DNA of 64,000 nt from Paralithodes platypus. Lineage: Eukaryota > Arthropoda > Malacostraca > Decapoda > Lithodidae. Below the pieces are notes generated by a model. The model was not told where the DNA came from, ran no database searches, and worked only from the letters and a program-made list of their open reading frames with translations. The translations under genes were made by a program, and so were the position numbers. Location of the stretch: positions 14,445,297-14,509,296 of the forward strand of contig CM064560.1 of assembly GCA_032716605.1 (NCBI GenBank), read 5' to 3'. Positions 54,922 to 64,000 of the stretch are shown one piece after another. The stretch's first letter is position 1. Each line of letters begins with the position of its first letter.

Positions 54922-56565
54922 TATATACTGTATATACTGTATATACTGTATATACTGTATATACTGTATATACTGTATATACTGTATATACTGTATATAC
55001 TGTATATATACTGTATATACTGTATATACAGTATATACTGTATATACTGTATATACTGTATATACTGTATATACTGTATATACTGTATATACTGTATATA
55101 CAGTATATACTGTATATACAGTATATACTGTATATACTGTATATACTGTATATACTGTATATACTGTATATACTGTATATACAGTATATACTGTATATAC
55201 TGTATATACTGTATATACAGTATATACTGTATATACAGTATATACTGTATATACTGTATATACTGTATATACAGTATATACTGTATACTGTATATACTGT
55301 ATATACTGTATATACAGTATATACTGTATATACTGTATATACAGTATATACTGTATATACAGTATATACTGTATATACTGTATATACTGTATATACTGTA
55401 TATACTGTATGTTTATTGTATTATACTGTATATACAGTATGTTTATTGTATTATACTGTATATACAGTATACTGTATATACTGTATATACTGTATATACA
55501 GTATATACTGTATATACAGTATATACTGTATATACTGTATATACTGTATATACAGTATATACTGTATACTGTATATACTGTATATACTGTATATACAGTA
55601 TATACTGTATATACTGTATATACTGTATATACAGTATCTGTATATACAGTATCTGTATATACTGTATATACTGTATACACTATACTGTATATACTGTATA
55701 GTGTATATACAGTATATACTGTATATACTGTATATACTGTATATACAGTATATACTGTATATACAGTATATATACTGTATATACAGTATATACTGTATAT
55801 ACTGTATATACTGTATATACTGTATATACAGTATATATACTGTATATACTGTATATACAGTATATACTGTATATACTGTATACTGTATATACTGTATATA
55901 CTGTATATACAGTATATACTGTATATACTGTATACTGTATATACTGTATATACTGTATACTGTATATACAGTATATACTGTATATACTGTATATACTGTA
56001 TATACTGTATACTGTATATACTGTATACTGTATACTGTATATACAGTATATACTGAATATACTGTATATACTGTATACTGTATATACTGTATATACTGTA
56101 TATACAGTATATACTGTATATACTGTATACTGTATATACTGTATATACTGTATATACAGTATATACTGTATATACAGTATATACTGTATACTGTATATAC
56201 TGTATATACTGTATACTGTATATACAGTATATACTGTATATACTGTATATACTGTATATACAGTATATACTGTATATACTGTATATACTGTATACTGTAT
56301 ATACTGTATATACTGTATATACTGTATATACAGTATATACTGTATATACTGTATATACTGTATATACAGTATATACTGTATATACTGTATATACTGTATA
56401 TACAGTATATACTGTATATACAGTATATACTGTATATACTGTATATACTGTATATACAGTATATACTGTATATACTGTATATACTGTATATACCGAACTG
56501 AATGGAATCTGTTCATTAATTCTTTACCTCTATATACTGTATATACTGTATATACTGTATATACT
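54922..56565. repeat. 9-bp satellite (TATACTGTA)n with frequent orientation flips
   Basis: About 1.6 kb of TATACTGTA units, many in reverse (TACAGTATA), so the array is largely self-complementary. Because 9 is a multiple of 3, long frames open on both strands (up to 555 codons of Tyr-Thr-Val / Ile-Leu-Tyr repeats); none is a gene. A direct repeat (ATACCGAACTGAATGGAATC / TGTTCATTAATT) lies at 54881-54912 before the array and at 56490-56520 near its end. Confidence 0.96.
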
Positions 56566-56604
56566 TGGTGGAGGTTCGTTTGGCTACTCGAGGGTTCATA
56601 TTAA

Positions 56605-57181
56605 GGGGAGATGGACCGTTTTTCTAGTCTATTAACCCGTACAGTACCGGCGACGTCCTTTTAATTATACTATTGAGACTATTAGACGATTTTACTTAGC
56701 TTCGGAAGGACTTTTACCCATTGAAAGACGCCAGACAATCTCAATTACTCGTTTTAGCTACCATATATCCTTCCTAAGCTTCATACAGTCTTCTAAATAT
56801 AGCTAGAATATAATATAACACACGTCGCTGGTACTCAAAGGGTTAATTCATGTATTCCTTTATTTCTTCGTTTCCTCCCTAGACCTCCCTCAAACATAAA
56901 ACAAAAAACATCCATTAGATCCCCCTTCTAGATTAATTTGTACATTTTTCGGTAAAAAAATGTCCCGGCCGAAGGCCGTTTCTTCCAACTTTACAGGCTC
57001 ACTCTCGTTCGCCAGGGAAAAAATCGACACCTAAATAGCACGAAAGGTTTAAATATTGACGAAGAAATGGGGCGAAAGGTCTTAAAATCGACTAATTAAT
57101 GGGGCAAGCATTTTAATATATGAAAACTAATGGGGCTAAACATGAGTGAGAAAGTGGTCCAGAAAACCGGCCCATCCCCCC
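56605..57181 (-). mobile_element. TTAA-MITE family F, reverse copy with nested family B MITE
   Basis: TTAA at 56601-56604 and 57182-57185. The ends are GGGGAGATGG and GGCCCATCCCCCC. Reverse orientation relative to 54503-54864. The family B element (56636-56842) sits at a TTAA within it; without that insert and one TTAA the length is about 366 bp, like the other copies. Confidence 0.85.
56636..56842. mobile_element. TTAA-MITE family B, copy 2 (207 bp), nested in family F
   Basis: TTAA at 56632-56635 and 56843-56846. TIRs: CCCGTACAGTACCGGCGACG and (right end inward) CCCTTTGAGTACCAGCGACG. Strongly palindromic. Homologous along its length, reversed, to 28640-28816. Family F copy 54503-54864 shows TTAATTGATAGACC without an insert at the equivalent point. 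Confidence 0.9.
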
Positions 57182-57262
57182 TTAATTAAGCCATGATTTT
57201 TGGGTCGCGGTGAAGAATACTTTAACACCTAGTGATGACAAACATAGGATGGTGAGCGTTAA

Positions 57263-57661
57263 GGGGAGATGGGTCCTTCTTCTAGACCACTTTCTCATGT
57301 TTAGCCCCATTAGTTTTCAGATGCTAAGATGTTTGCTCCATTAGTTAGTCGATTTTAAGACCTTTCGCCCCATTTATTCGTCAATATTTAGACCTTTCGT
57401 GCTATTTAGGTGTCGATTTTTCCTGGCGAGCGATAGTGAGCCTGTAATAATTACAAGAGGAACAAGCCTCCGGCCGGGGATTTTTTTTACCATATAAATG
57501 TAAAAATGTATCTTGAGGGGGTCTTGGGGGGTGGGGGGGGGGGGTCTAGGGGGCGTGTTTCTAAGCTTGAGGGAGGTCTAGCGAGGACACTACAACAAAT
57601 ACAAATAATGAATACATTAATTAATGACAAAATAAATCAAACCAAACCAGCCACTATCCCC
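57263..57661 (+). mobile_element. TTAA-MITE family F, copy (399 bp)
   Basis: TTAA at 57259-57262 and 57662-57665. GGGGAGATGGGTCC to CCAGCCACTATCCCC. Same body landmarks; a G-run expansion at 57529-57543. Confidence 0.88.
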
Positions 57662-57737
57662 TTAACTACTGAATCCCGGTAATATGATCCGCGTTGCTGG
57701 AGCGGTTCATCAAAATAGCTCGTTGGTGTATAACTAA

Positions 57738-58072
57738 GGGGAGATGGGAGGCTTTTTATGGCACCCTTTCTCCCTCGTGTTTAGCCCCATTGTGTTTTAC
57801 ATTTTATGACGTTCGGCCCACTTGTTGGCGATTTTAAGACCTTTCGTGCCGTTTAGGTGTCAACGTTTTCCTGGCGAGCGATAGCGAGCCTGTAATAGAA
57901 GGCCGGGACATTTTTCTACCGAAAAATTTACAAATTTATATTGAAGGAGGGTCTAGGGGGTATTATCTACAGCTTGGTGGATGTCAAGGGAGGAAACTAA
58001 AAGAAACAAAATAATACAAATAATAATAATAAATAGATGAAAAAATCTACCCAAAACCCAGCCCATCTTCCC
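57738..58072 (+). mobile_element. TTAA-MITE family F, copy (335 bp)
   Basis: GGGGAGATGGGAGG to GCCCATCTTCCC, TTAA at 58073-58076. The left flank reads CTAA (57734-57737), one change from TTAA. Short internal deletions relative to other copies. Confidence 0.82.
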
Positions 58073-58226
58073 TTAACACTCTTCCAACCATTGTCCAGAA
58101 ATTCCTGACCAACACTGTACAGCCATGAACCATAATACCTGCACACCCAATTGAAACTGTATCGAACCCAAACGATACAATCCAATGTTCTGTACATTGG
58201 GGTTTGTAATTGATGATTAATGTTAA

Positions 58227-58660
58227 CCCTTACAGTCCCAGGCCCGAGTATATTCGTCAGTAATGTTAACCCTTACAGTCCCAGGCCCGAGTATATTCGT
58301 CAGTAATGTACTTTCCTTGTAACTGCCTGTACAACCCTGCAGTTGGTAACACGACTCTTTAGCACTGCTACTGGTCTGGCAACACTTCTCAGCTTATATA
58401 AGACCCACTAAAGCGTGACTGGGCCACAACAAGGGACTGGAGTTCTCGCAAAGGGGCTCCAGTCCTGACGTTATTCTTGACTACAGTGTGCTGGCTTAAT
58501 AATCCAATAGGGTTGATAGCCTCTGAAGTCCTATTTTAACTATTACTGGGCCAGTCTTGCTCCATCTCTTGAGGGGAAAAGGTGGTCTCTCTTACCATTT
58601 TTACCACAGTGCTTGGGACTGCAGGGGCTTTTATTACTGTATCCTACGGTATGGTATGGG
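58227..58660. mobile_element. TTAA-MITE family E (434 bp) with duplicated left end
   Basis: Flanked by TTAA at 58223-58226 and 58661-58664. The empty site is at 59157-59215, where the same flanks (TACATTGGGGTTTGTAA, TGATGATTAATG, GAACGGGGTGTTACTTAT) meet at one TTAA (59190-59193). The first 44 bp, including TTAACCCTTACAGTCCCAGG, are tandemly duplicated (about 58219-58306). The right end read inward (CCCATACCATACC) matches the left poorly at the tip, but both ends carry CAGTCCCA-GC just inside. Confidence 0.87.
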
Positions 58661-58844
58661 TTAAGAACGGGTGTTACTTATTTCTATAGGGTCAGGAACT
58701 TGTATAGCAAGGCCGGTACTTAGTGATTTTAACCCCATTCTATTTTATTTCATCTCACTAAAACATTAGGCTTTCCATAATGCAGTTGAGTCTGAGTACA
58801 TGATTAGATTGATATCCGAAATTCGAAAATGGATATTAATCGTG

Positions 58845-58920
58845 ATCGTGGTGGTGTAGTGGTTTAGGTGCTTATGTTCAGGGTGTGGTGTCCCGAGTTG
58901 GAATCCCGAGAAGACCATAA
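58845..58920 (+). mobile_element. Degenerate tRNA-like SINE head
   Basis: A-box-like TGGTGTAGTGGTT and a B-box-like GAGTTGGAATCCC (TTGG instead of TTCG) at tRNA spacing, with no acceptor pairing. A SINE head or tRNA pseudogene of a family different from the 1060 and 50351 copies. Confidence 0.5.
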
Positions 58921-58948
58921 TTATGCTTTCATTAGTTGTATTCAAGTA

Positions 58949-59159
58949 CAGTCACGAGCATAAATACTGCGACACCAACCAGATAATGTTCGCCCCTTCA
59001 TCTCCAAAGGTATTGCTAAGTTTGTTATTCAAACTCACAATGATTTCTTTATTTCATTCTAGCTATCGTCAAACGATTTTATTCAGCTTAGTATAAACCT
59101 CTCGTGATGAAGCAGTTGACGTTATATAGTTGATGTCGCAGCATTTATGCTCATGACTG
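58949..59159. mobile_element. 211-bp Tc1/mariner-type MITE
   Basis: TIRs CAGTCACGAGCATAAATACT (left) and, right end inward, CAGTCATGAGCATAAATGCT, continuing GCGACA-CAAC, about 28 of 31 matching. Flanked by TA at 58947-58948 and 59160-59161. TA duplication and a CAGT start are typical of Tc1/mariner. No transposase. Confidence 0.88.
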
Positions 59160-59339
59160 TACATTGGGGTTTGTAAATGATGATTAATGTTAAGAACGGG
59201 GTGTTACTTATATCTCTGAGCCTTCACACCTTGGCTTTATAGATTCAAAGATTCAAATGGGTGTGTAGGTATTATGGCTTGTGAGTGTACAATCGCCCTC
59301 ACGAATTCTGATACATATTCATTACTAGAACTAATTATA

Positions 59340-59694
59340 GGTTAGTGGCTGGGTTTGGTTCCTTTTTTTCCTATAAATTCATGTATTTATTTGTCTTAGT
59401 TTCCTCGCTAGATCTCTCTCAAACTTTAAATAACACCCCCTAGACCCCCCCTCAAGATAAAGTTGTACATTTTTCGGTAGACAAATGTCTCGGCCGAAGG
59501 CCGGTTCCTCTTATAATTACAGGCTCGATATTGCACGCCAGGAAAAAATCGACACCTAATGGCACGATATGACAACGAAATGGAGCTAAAGGTATTAAAA
59601 TCGCCAAACTAATGGGCCGAACGTCTTAAAATGTCACAACTAATGGGGCTAAGCACGAGGGAGAAAAGGGTCCTGAAAAATTTCCTATTTCCCC
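59340..59694 (-). mobile_element. TTAA-MITE family F, reverse copy
   Basis: TTAA at 59695-59698 after TTTCCTATTTCCCC. The body is in reverse orientation (GTACATTTTTCGGTAGACAA, CGGCCGAAGGCCGG, AAAAAATCGACACCTAATGG, CTAATGGGGCTAAGCACGAG). The left terminal bases and TTAA are lost; recognisable sequence starts at TTAGTGGCTGGGTTTGG. Confidence 0.82.
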
Positions 59695-60046
59695 TTAAGC
59701 GAACCTTCGAAATGCAAGTAACAAGAAAACGTTAATAAGGAGATCCAATTCATCCCGAGATAGCTTTGACAATTTATGGAGTAAAATATATATCATGGTA
59801 TAATCCTGTTTAGCGGGAAGACCTGTACATAATTATTATATCTCAATAATTTGGTAATGTTACAATATATTTTTACACTTTACATTCATAAATAGTCCAC
59901 TAATATACTAGGTTAGGTTTTAGTTAGGTTAGGTTAAATATATTGTTCAATATGAAAAACAGTTCTCCCCGCTACACAGGATCTTACCGATAATCTCTAT
60001 CATATACGGCATAAATTATATAATTAATTTCGTAAATGTAATTATC

Positions 60047-60185
60047 AATTGACCACTTGCGAATTTCAGGCGATAAGGAAGCTGGAGCCGTTAACATCAA
60101 TATCAAGTAGAAATGCAACAAATATGTATAAACCTCTGATGGATAGAAAGCATGTTGAATTTGATGTGATGTATTTATAGAGGCA
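60047..60185 (+). mobile_element. Half copy of the AATTGACCACTTGCGA MITE
   Basis: AATTGACCACTTGCGAATTT, then ATAAGGAAGCTGGAGC, then GATGGATAGAAAGCATGTTG, matching 29805-29935 collinearly. The second TIR is missing. A TTAGG-like run lies just upstream at 59909-59937. Confidence 0.72.
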
Positions 60186-60232
60186 TTAAGAAGGCCCACC
60201 TCCCTTATGCTCTCTTTCTCTCCCTCTCTCTT

Positions 60233-60514
60233 TGGCTTGTATCCATTCGGCCCCATTCAGCCTACTGTTTTAAGACGTTTACCCCCATCCAAGTGTCAAT
60301 ATTTTCCTGGCAAGCGGAGCGAGCCAGCATATGTATATTTTTGTTTTGACAGCAAGCTAAATTTGTACATTTTTCGATAGAAAAATGTCTCCGGCGAAGC
60401 CGAATTTCTCCATACAATGCTGGCTCGCTATCGCTCGCCAGGAAGAAATCGACACCTGAATGGGGATAAAAGTCTTAAAACAGTTGGCTGAATGGGGCCG
60501 AATGGATACAAGCC
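60233..60514. repeat. 282-bp long hairpin related to family F
   Basis: 60233-60262 and 60485-60514 are perfect 30-bp inverted repeats (contain CATTCGGCCCCATTCAGCC). The arms continue with good pairing to about 60336 and 60411 (TCTTAAAAC, CGACACCTGAATGGG, GGCGAGCG/GGCAAGCGG, GAGCCAGCAT). Between them is GTACATTTTTCGATAGAAAA, a family F landmark. Flanked by CTCTCT and GAGAGA tracts. Confidence 0.85.
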
Positions 60515-61669
60515 AGAGAAAGAGAGAAAAGGAGAGAAAGATAAAAACAAACGTTAAGACCGCATGTTAGCTGGTAATTCTGCCATACGTATAGCTCCAA
60601 CTGCCTCATTATAGCTGTGGTATAATATCAGTGGAAGTTAAATATCTCTAAGCTATAATTATTCAAACAAAATCAATCTAAATTAAATTACTCCAAATCT
60701 AATTTGAATTCAATCTGAAACAAGCTAATTTATATCCAAAGGTCACACACAATTATTTTTATATAAGGTAAGGTTATAAGGGTTAATGATATTTCAGGAA
60801 TTAACTCACCAATAGTTCCACGTGGCAATGAGACAAAGGAAAACGTTTACCCAATATGGCGGACGACGGGGAAACCAGAGACCGGCTGGAAAGCACAAAT
60901 CAGGGAAAATAAATGAATGGTTATATGAGAATGGACATGAATAATATGCTTAGCTGTCTGTCATGGCGTCGATGAGACCGTCGTGAATGTGTAGATATGT
61001 GTATTGCTGGCCGTTTAATGTGATTTAGAGGCACAAAAGCACGATCAACTTAAGGCGGAAATTAGATGTTAACTAAGTGGTGTTCGTGGAGGCTCTGACC
61101 TTCCTCTAGCCCTTCACCTTGCTGCCTCGGCATACGCCAGGCGCCCAAATGATCGTACCGTATCTATGTTGCTCAGTACGATAAATTAAATAAATATATA
61201 CAATAAATTCATATATACTACATAAGACCATGTCAATATTGCTTAATAGCATATTAGGCCTTTCATAATCTTAACTTACAACATGTAATCATGATCTCAT
61301 CTTCCTACGCCGTACCACGTTAGATTATCGTGACGTCACAGAGACATACATTAGCACAGAAATTGTCGGGAAGGATGTAGTTTCCGGGTGTCTATTTCGA
61401 CGCTATATTTTCTGCTATTTGCCCCCTGTCATTATTACATGAATACTAGGTTAGGTTAAGTTAGGTTGTTTGGTTAGGCTAATGTATTTTTTATATCCAA
61501 AGGCAGTCAAAATAGACGGGAACATGATGGGAAAGGTCCGACGCCACTACGCGTAGTGTAAACAAGGCTGGCGGTACGCCCGCACTTAACATTCTTGCCA
61601 AATTGTCTTACACTATCATATTACACGATACACTCCCCCCACAAAATATAACCTGAACCCCACCTTAAA
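60515..61669. other. No gene recognised
   Basis: AT-rich sequence. A TTAGG-like run at 61447-61480. The segment 61620-61669 is AT-rich and precedes (3' of) the BEL/Pao fragment. I see no coding frame or repeat family I can name. Confidence 0.5.
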
Positions 61670-62077
61670 CTAAAGTTGCCCAGAGGCTATCCTCTGATGC
61701 CACATATCAACGGCGCCAGCAGCAGCGCGTCTGGGACGCGTCCCGGTCCGAGATTGATCACCATCCGTAAGGGCTAAATCGTCGCGTTGAGAATTCTCGG
61801 ACCCAGCAATAACAGGTGGAGCATCAGATTGCAATGCGGAATCGAGCTCCAAAGCGTACAAACGTGCAATAGGACGAACAGTAGTTCCAGTGGCCGTCCT
61901 CAATAGTGCTACCCGCTCTACAGAGTCTTCCCCCTTGTACAACTCCAACACACAGCCTAATTTCCAGTACAAACAAGGACTATCTTCTCTCAGTAAAACT
62001 ACTTCACCAACAGTAGGTGCCGATGGTCTACCAGAGGGTTTGATGCGAGGACTCGAAAAACCAACTGCCTCTCCTTA
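61670..62077 (-). pseudogene. BEL/Pao retrotransposon pol, integrase C-terminal domain (fragment)
   Basis: The minus-strand frame is open from about 62077 to the stop at 61670. It reads RPSAPTVGEVVLLRED, then YWKLGCVLELYKGEDSVERV, then a TATGTTVRPIARLYALE segment. This is the DUF5641-type module at the end of BEL/Pao integrases (GDVVL...WxLGxV...G.DG..R...RP...L..LE). The end of the polyprotein follows (RRAAAGAVDMWHQRIASGQ). The catalytic integrase core is not present upstream, where sequence becomes unrecognisable after a TAA near 62080. In an intact element an LTR would follow below 61670; none is evident. Confidence 0.75.
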
Positions 62078-62789
62078 ATTTGGCAAAACCAACAGATCGG
62101 CGTGGTGCTCACAGCATATAAAACAAAGCAATATATTGTGTACAAACCAAGGTAAATTATACTTTCCTGGTTGGTAGAGTTTACGTATGTTAACTATTTA
62201 CTGAAATGACGGGTCTCAAGACCAGCCCAACCGAGAATAGTTGCATAATAGCCAGTCTGCAACTAACAGAACCGAGGAAGACTGGAGAACGAAAGCAGAG
62301 AAGAAGAAAAATAGAAGAGCCACCCCAGTTTTCCCATGCTCTGATCCCTGGACAAATAAAAGAGCGACCCCTGCTTCCCCGTTTTCTACGACAACAGCCA
62401 CCAGCCTCAAGAATGGGAAATTCTCCCCACCAATCAACAGCCTGCTCCCCCCCCCCCCCCTTGCAGCAGCCAACCACAGCATAGCATTTCCTCAGCCCCC
62501 GGATCTTGCTTATAATGAAGAGATGTTTATGCAAATAAAACCTCAACGGCCCAAAGTCTACAGATAGAAATGCATGTAAATAGGAGGACACATGATGATG
62601 GATCGGGAGATATAATAAACCTCTACCAAGAACAACTATTAGGCGAGCTATAACAATGTTTGTCTAGGGGTTTAGCTCATGGACGTTTCCGTACACATCC
62701 CATTTCTCCATTATTAAACTAAATAACTAGGCCTTAAGTAATTAATAAACTACCTAGCATATATGTATCCATGTAAATAGCCACTATGA
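62078..62789. other. No gene recognised between two LTR-retrotransposon fragments
   Basis: A C-run at 62448-62461 and an AATAAA-containing segment near 62535. Several overlapping frames (62190-62591 region, both strands) are low-complexity and mutually incompatible; I do not call any of them. It could include degraded LTR sequence. Confidence 0.5.
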
Positions 62790-63935
62790 CCCCTAAATGA
62801 CCCACCAGTGGTGCCACCTGCGTTAGCCTAACCAGCCCTTCCCGGAACTGGGCAGGCACCACTAACTGCTCCTCCCCCAAACCTGAGTTCGTATCCGGCT
62901 TCCACTGCCGATACAACAATGCCCCCTTTACAACAAATTTCTCTGCTTGACCGTTCTTCCCACCAGTCGTACCAACCTTCTTAAACAGGAGGCCCAGACT
63001 GGGGTCTTCTTGCTGCAACTTGCTCAGTTTGTTTCTAGGTAACTCCATCAAGGCAGTTACCTCTGACCTCTCAAAAATATCAGAAGGTTGAGTCGGTTTC
63101 AATATGTCAGACTCCTCGTCCGGCACTAGGTCACCTCTACTAGTCTCGGTAGCCTCACTGGGATCAGCCAAGCCCACAGCTGTCTCCGGACCAGTGTCAT
63201 GTAGTAGTGCATCATGGGATGGCCCGCACTCAAGGCTGTCGGCCCCCGCATCCACTAAATCATCCACCTGTTGTGCCAAAGGTGCCACTAATTGGATCAC
63301 TGCACCAACAGGGTAGATAGAGTCCATGTTATCTTCTTGCAAACAACCACCACCAGGAAGCACAAAAACAGCCTCAGAAGCGACTATAGGAGGCGGGAAA
63401 ACTACATCCCCTGCCAAGTCAACCCGAGCAAAAAGTCCACCCCCTCAACTGCCAGAGTGTCCACCATAGCCACCTTACACTCGGCAGTCAAAAGTGGGCA
63501 CTCTAGGGTCACCGGGACTAAATCACAGAATTGTTCACTGTTGATTCCCCTGCACATAACAAACTCTCCTGTGCTAATAGGTCCCCCTGTCAGGTTGTGA
63601 CACATGGATTGTTGCGCACCAGTATCCCTAAACACCTTGACAGGGTAAGTCTGCTCCCCAACCCGTACAAATCCATCATGTATGAATGGCCGACACCAAT
63701 CAGGGGAAGTCTGGTTATGCTCAGGTGGTGATACCGTCTGGGGCGGCAAAGTGCTTACTACCCTGCTTCGCACTGGCCAACACTACCTCCCAAACTCACC
63801 AGTACCTGGCTTGCCTTTCACAGGCACCTCCCCTAATGTCGCCACCAACTATACAGCCTTGGGTTCCTGGGTAGCTTTCCATTGAGCACACCGAGGTATA
63901 AAATTACCCTCTTGCTTGCAGAAATAACATCTCAC
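62790..63935 (-). pseudogene. Gmr1-like Gypsy fragment: gag zinc knuckle, protease, start of integrase
   Basis: Minus strand. A degenerate CCHC knuckle CYFCKQEGNFIPRC at 63929-63888 (Asn where His is expected). Next an aspartic protease region (63773-63402) with VKVFRDTGAQQSM (active-site DTG) and a LLGLTW-type closing motif. Then, after a frame change near 63410, AGDVVFPPPIV and an acidic spacer, then the integrase zinc-binding region: KFVVKGALLYRQWKP, LVVPAQFREGLVRL and PLVGHLGV. Sequence stops matching after GHLGV at about 62790. Integrase straight after protease, with no RT between, is the order known from Gmr1-like Gypsy elements. The His of the usual AHD block reads Gln (TQVAPL). Truncated by the window edge and at 62.79 kb. 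Confidence 0.75.
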
Positions 63936-64000
63936 TTCCGTAGAAGCTTGCTGGTTGTCAGCCTTGGTATAATGTTGTGTTATATTTGTGGTACCTTTGG
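63936..64000 (-). pseudogene. Gypsy gag continuation at window edge
   Basis: The minus strand continues the gag-like frame upstream of the zinc knuckle to the end of the window. Too short to assign further. Confidence 0.4.

Noticed and set aside
54834..56516. Open frames of up to 555 codons on both strands
   Set aside because: Pure translation of the 9-bp satellite; the repeat length keeps frames open in several registers and the composition is only Tyr/Thr/Val/Ile/Leu/Gln-type repeats.
62190..62591. Overlapping frames on both strands near 62.2-62.6 kb
   Set aside because: Low-complexity, mutually overlapping, with a homopolymer C-run inside and no domain.
1..64000. CRISPR array, operon or other prokaryotic system
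   Set aside because: The tandem repeats here are microsatellites, minisatellites and satellites without unique spacers; genes are eukaryotic mobile elements and eukaryotic-type tRNAs.

Overview
The window looks like intergenic or heterochromatic DNA from an arthropod, most plausibly a decapod crustacean. The grounds are very dense (CT)n, (GT)n and (AT)n microsatellites, recurring TTAGG-type (arthropod telomere) motifs, canonical nuclear tRNA genes, tRNA-headed SINEs, and a mixture of CR1, I-like and jockey-like LINEs with piggyBac, Gypsy and BEL/Pao remnants. The species is an inference. I recognise no host protein-coding gene. Apart from two tRNA genes, every open frame I can identify belongs to a mobile element or is an artefact of a tandem repeat.

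Layout. 0-6.5 kb: piggyBac transposase C-terminus, a tRNA-headed SINE, a jockey-like LINE (minus) lodged between diverged copies of a ~150-bp repeat, a hairpin MITE, and a 42-bp tandem repeat. 6.5-13.3 kb: I-like LINE copy 1 (minus; RNase H, (TAA)n tail) interrupted by a 946-bp TA-flanked MITE. 14.3-18.7 kb: LINE 3' fragments, a MITE split by a 1.85-kb insertion carrying a TATA/Inr promoter (candidate solo LTR), microsatellites, and tRNA-Thr. 18.75-22.47 kb: a TTAA-bounded piggyBac transposon with a broken transposase. 23.1-29.2 kb: CR1 copies, TTAA MITEs and tRNA-Glu. 29.3-32.4 kb: MITEs and minisatellites. 32.4-37.5 kb: a nearly complete CR1 with repeated 5' units, a PHD-like/esterase ORF1, and an ORF2 carrying one nonsense codon. 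37.7-49.6 kb: I-like LINE copy 2, broken up by three CR1 insertions, two of them head-to-head. 50.3-60.5 kb: a cluster of short non-autonomous elements, many bounded by TTAA, around a ~1.6-kb 9-bp satellite. 61.6-64 kb: fragments of a BEL/Pao and a Gmr1-like Gypsy element.

How it fits together. The most striking feature is a community of TTAA-targeting elements: at least six families (called A-F here) plus one autonomous-type piggyBac relic. For three families the window also contains the matching empty target site in a paralogous repeat, so insertion boundaries can be read directly. One site in the second I-like LINE carries TTAA-GGG-TTAA. It looks like an imprecise excision scar, and removing the extra 7 bp restores the reading frame. 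The nesting gives an order of events: the I-like LINE first, then CR1, then the TTAA MITEs.
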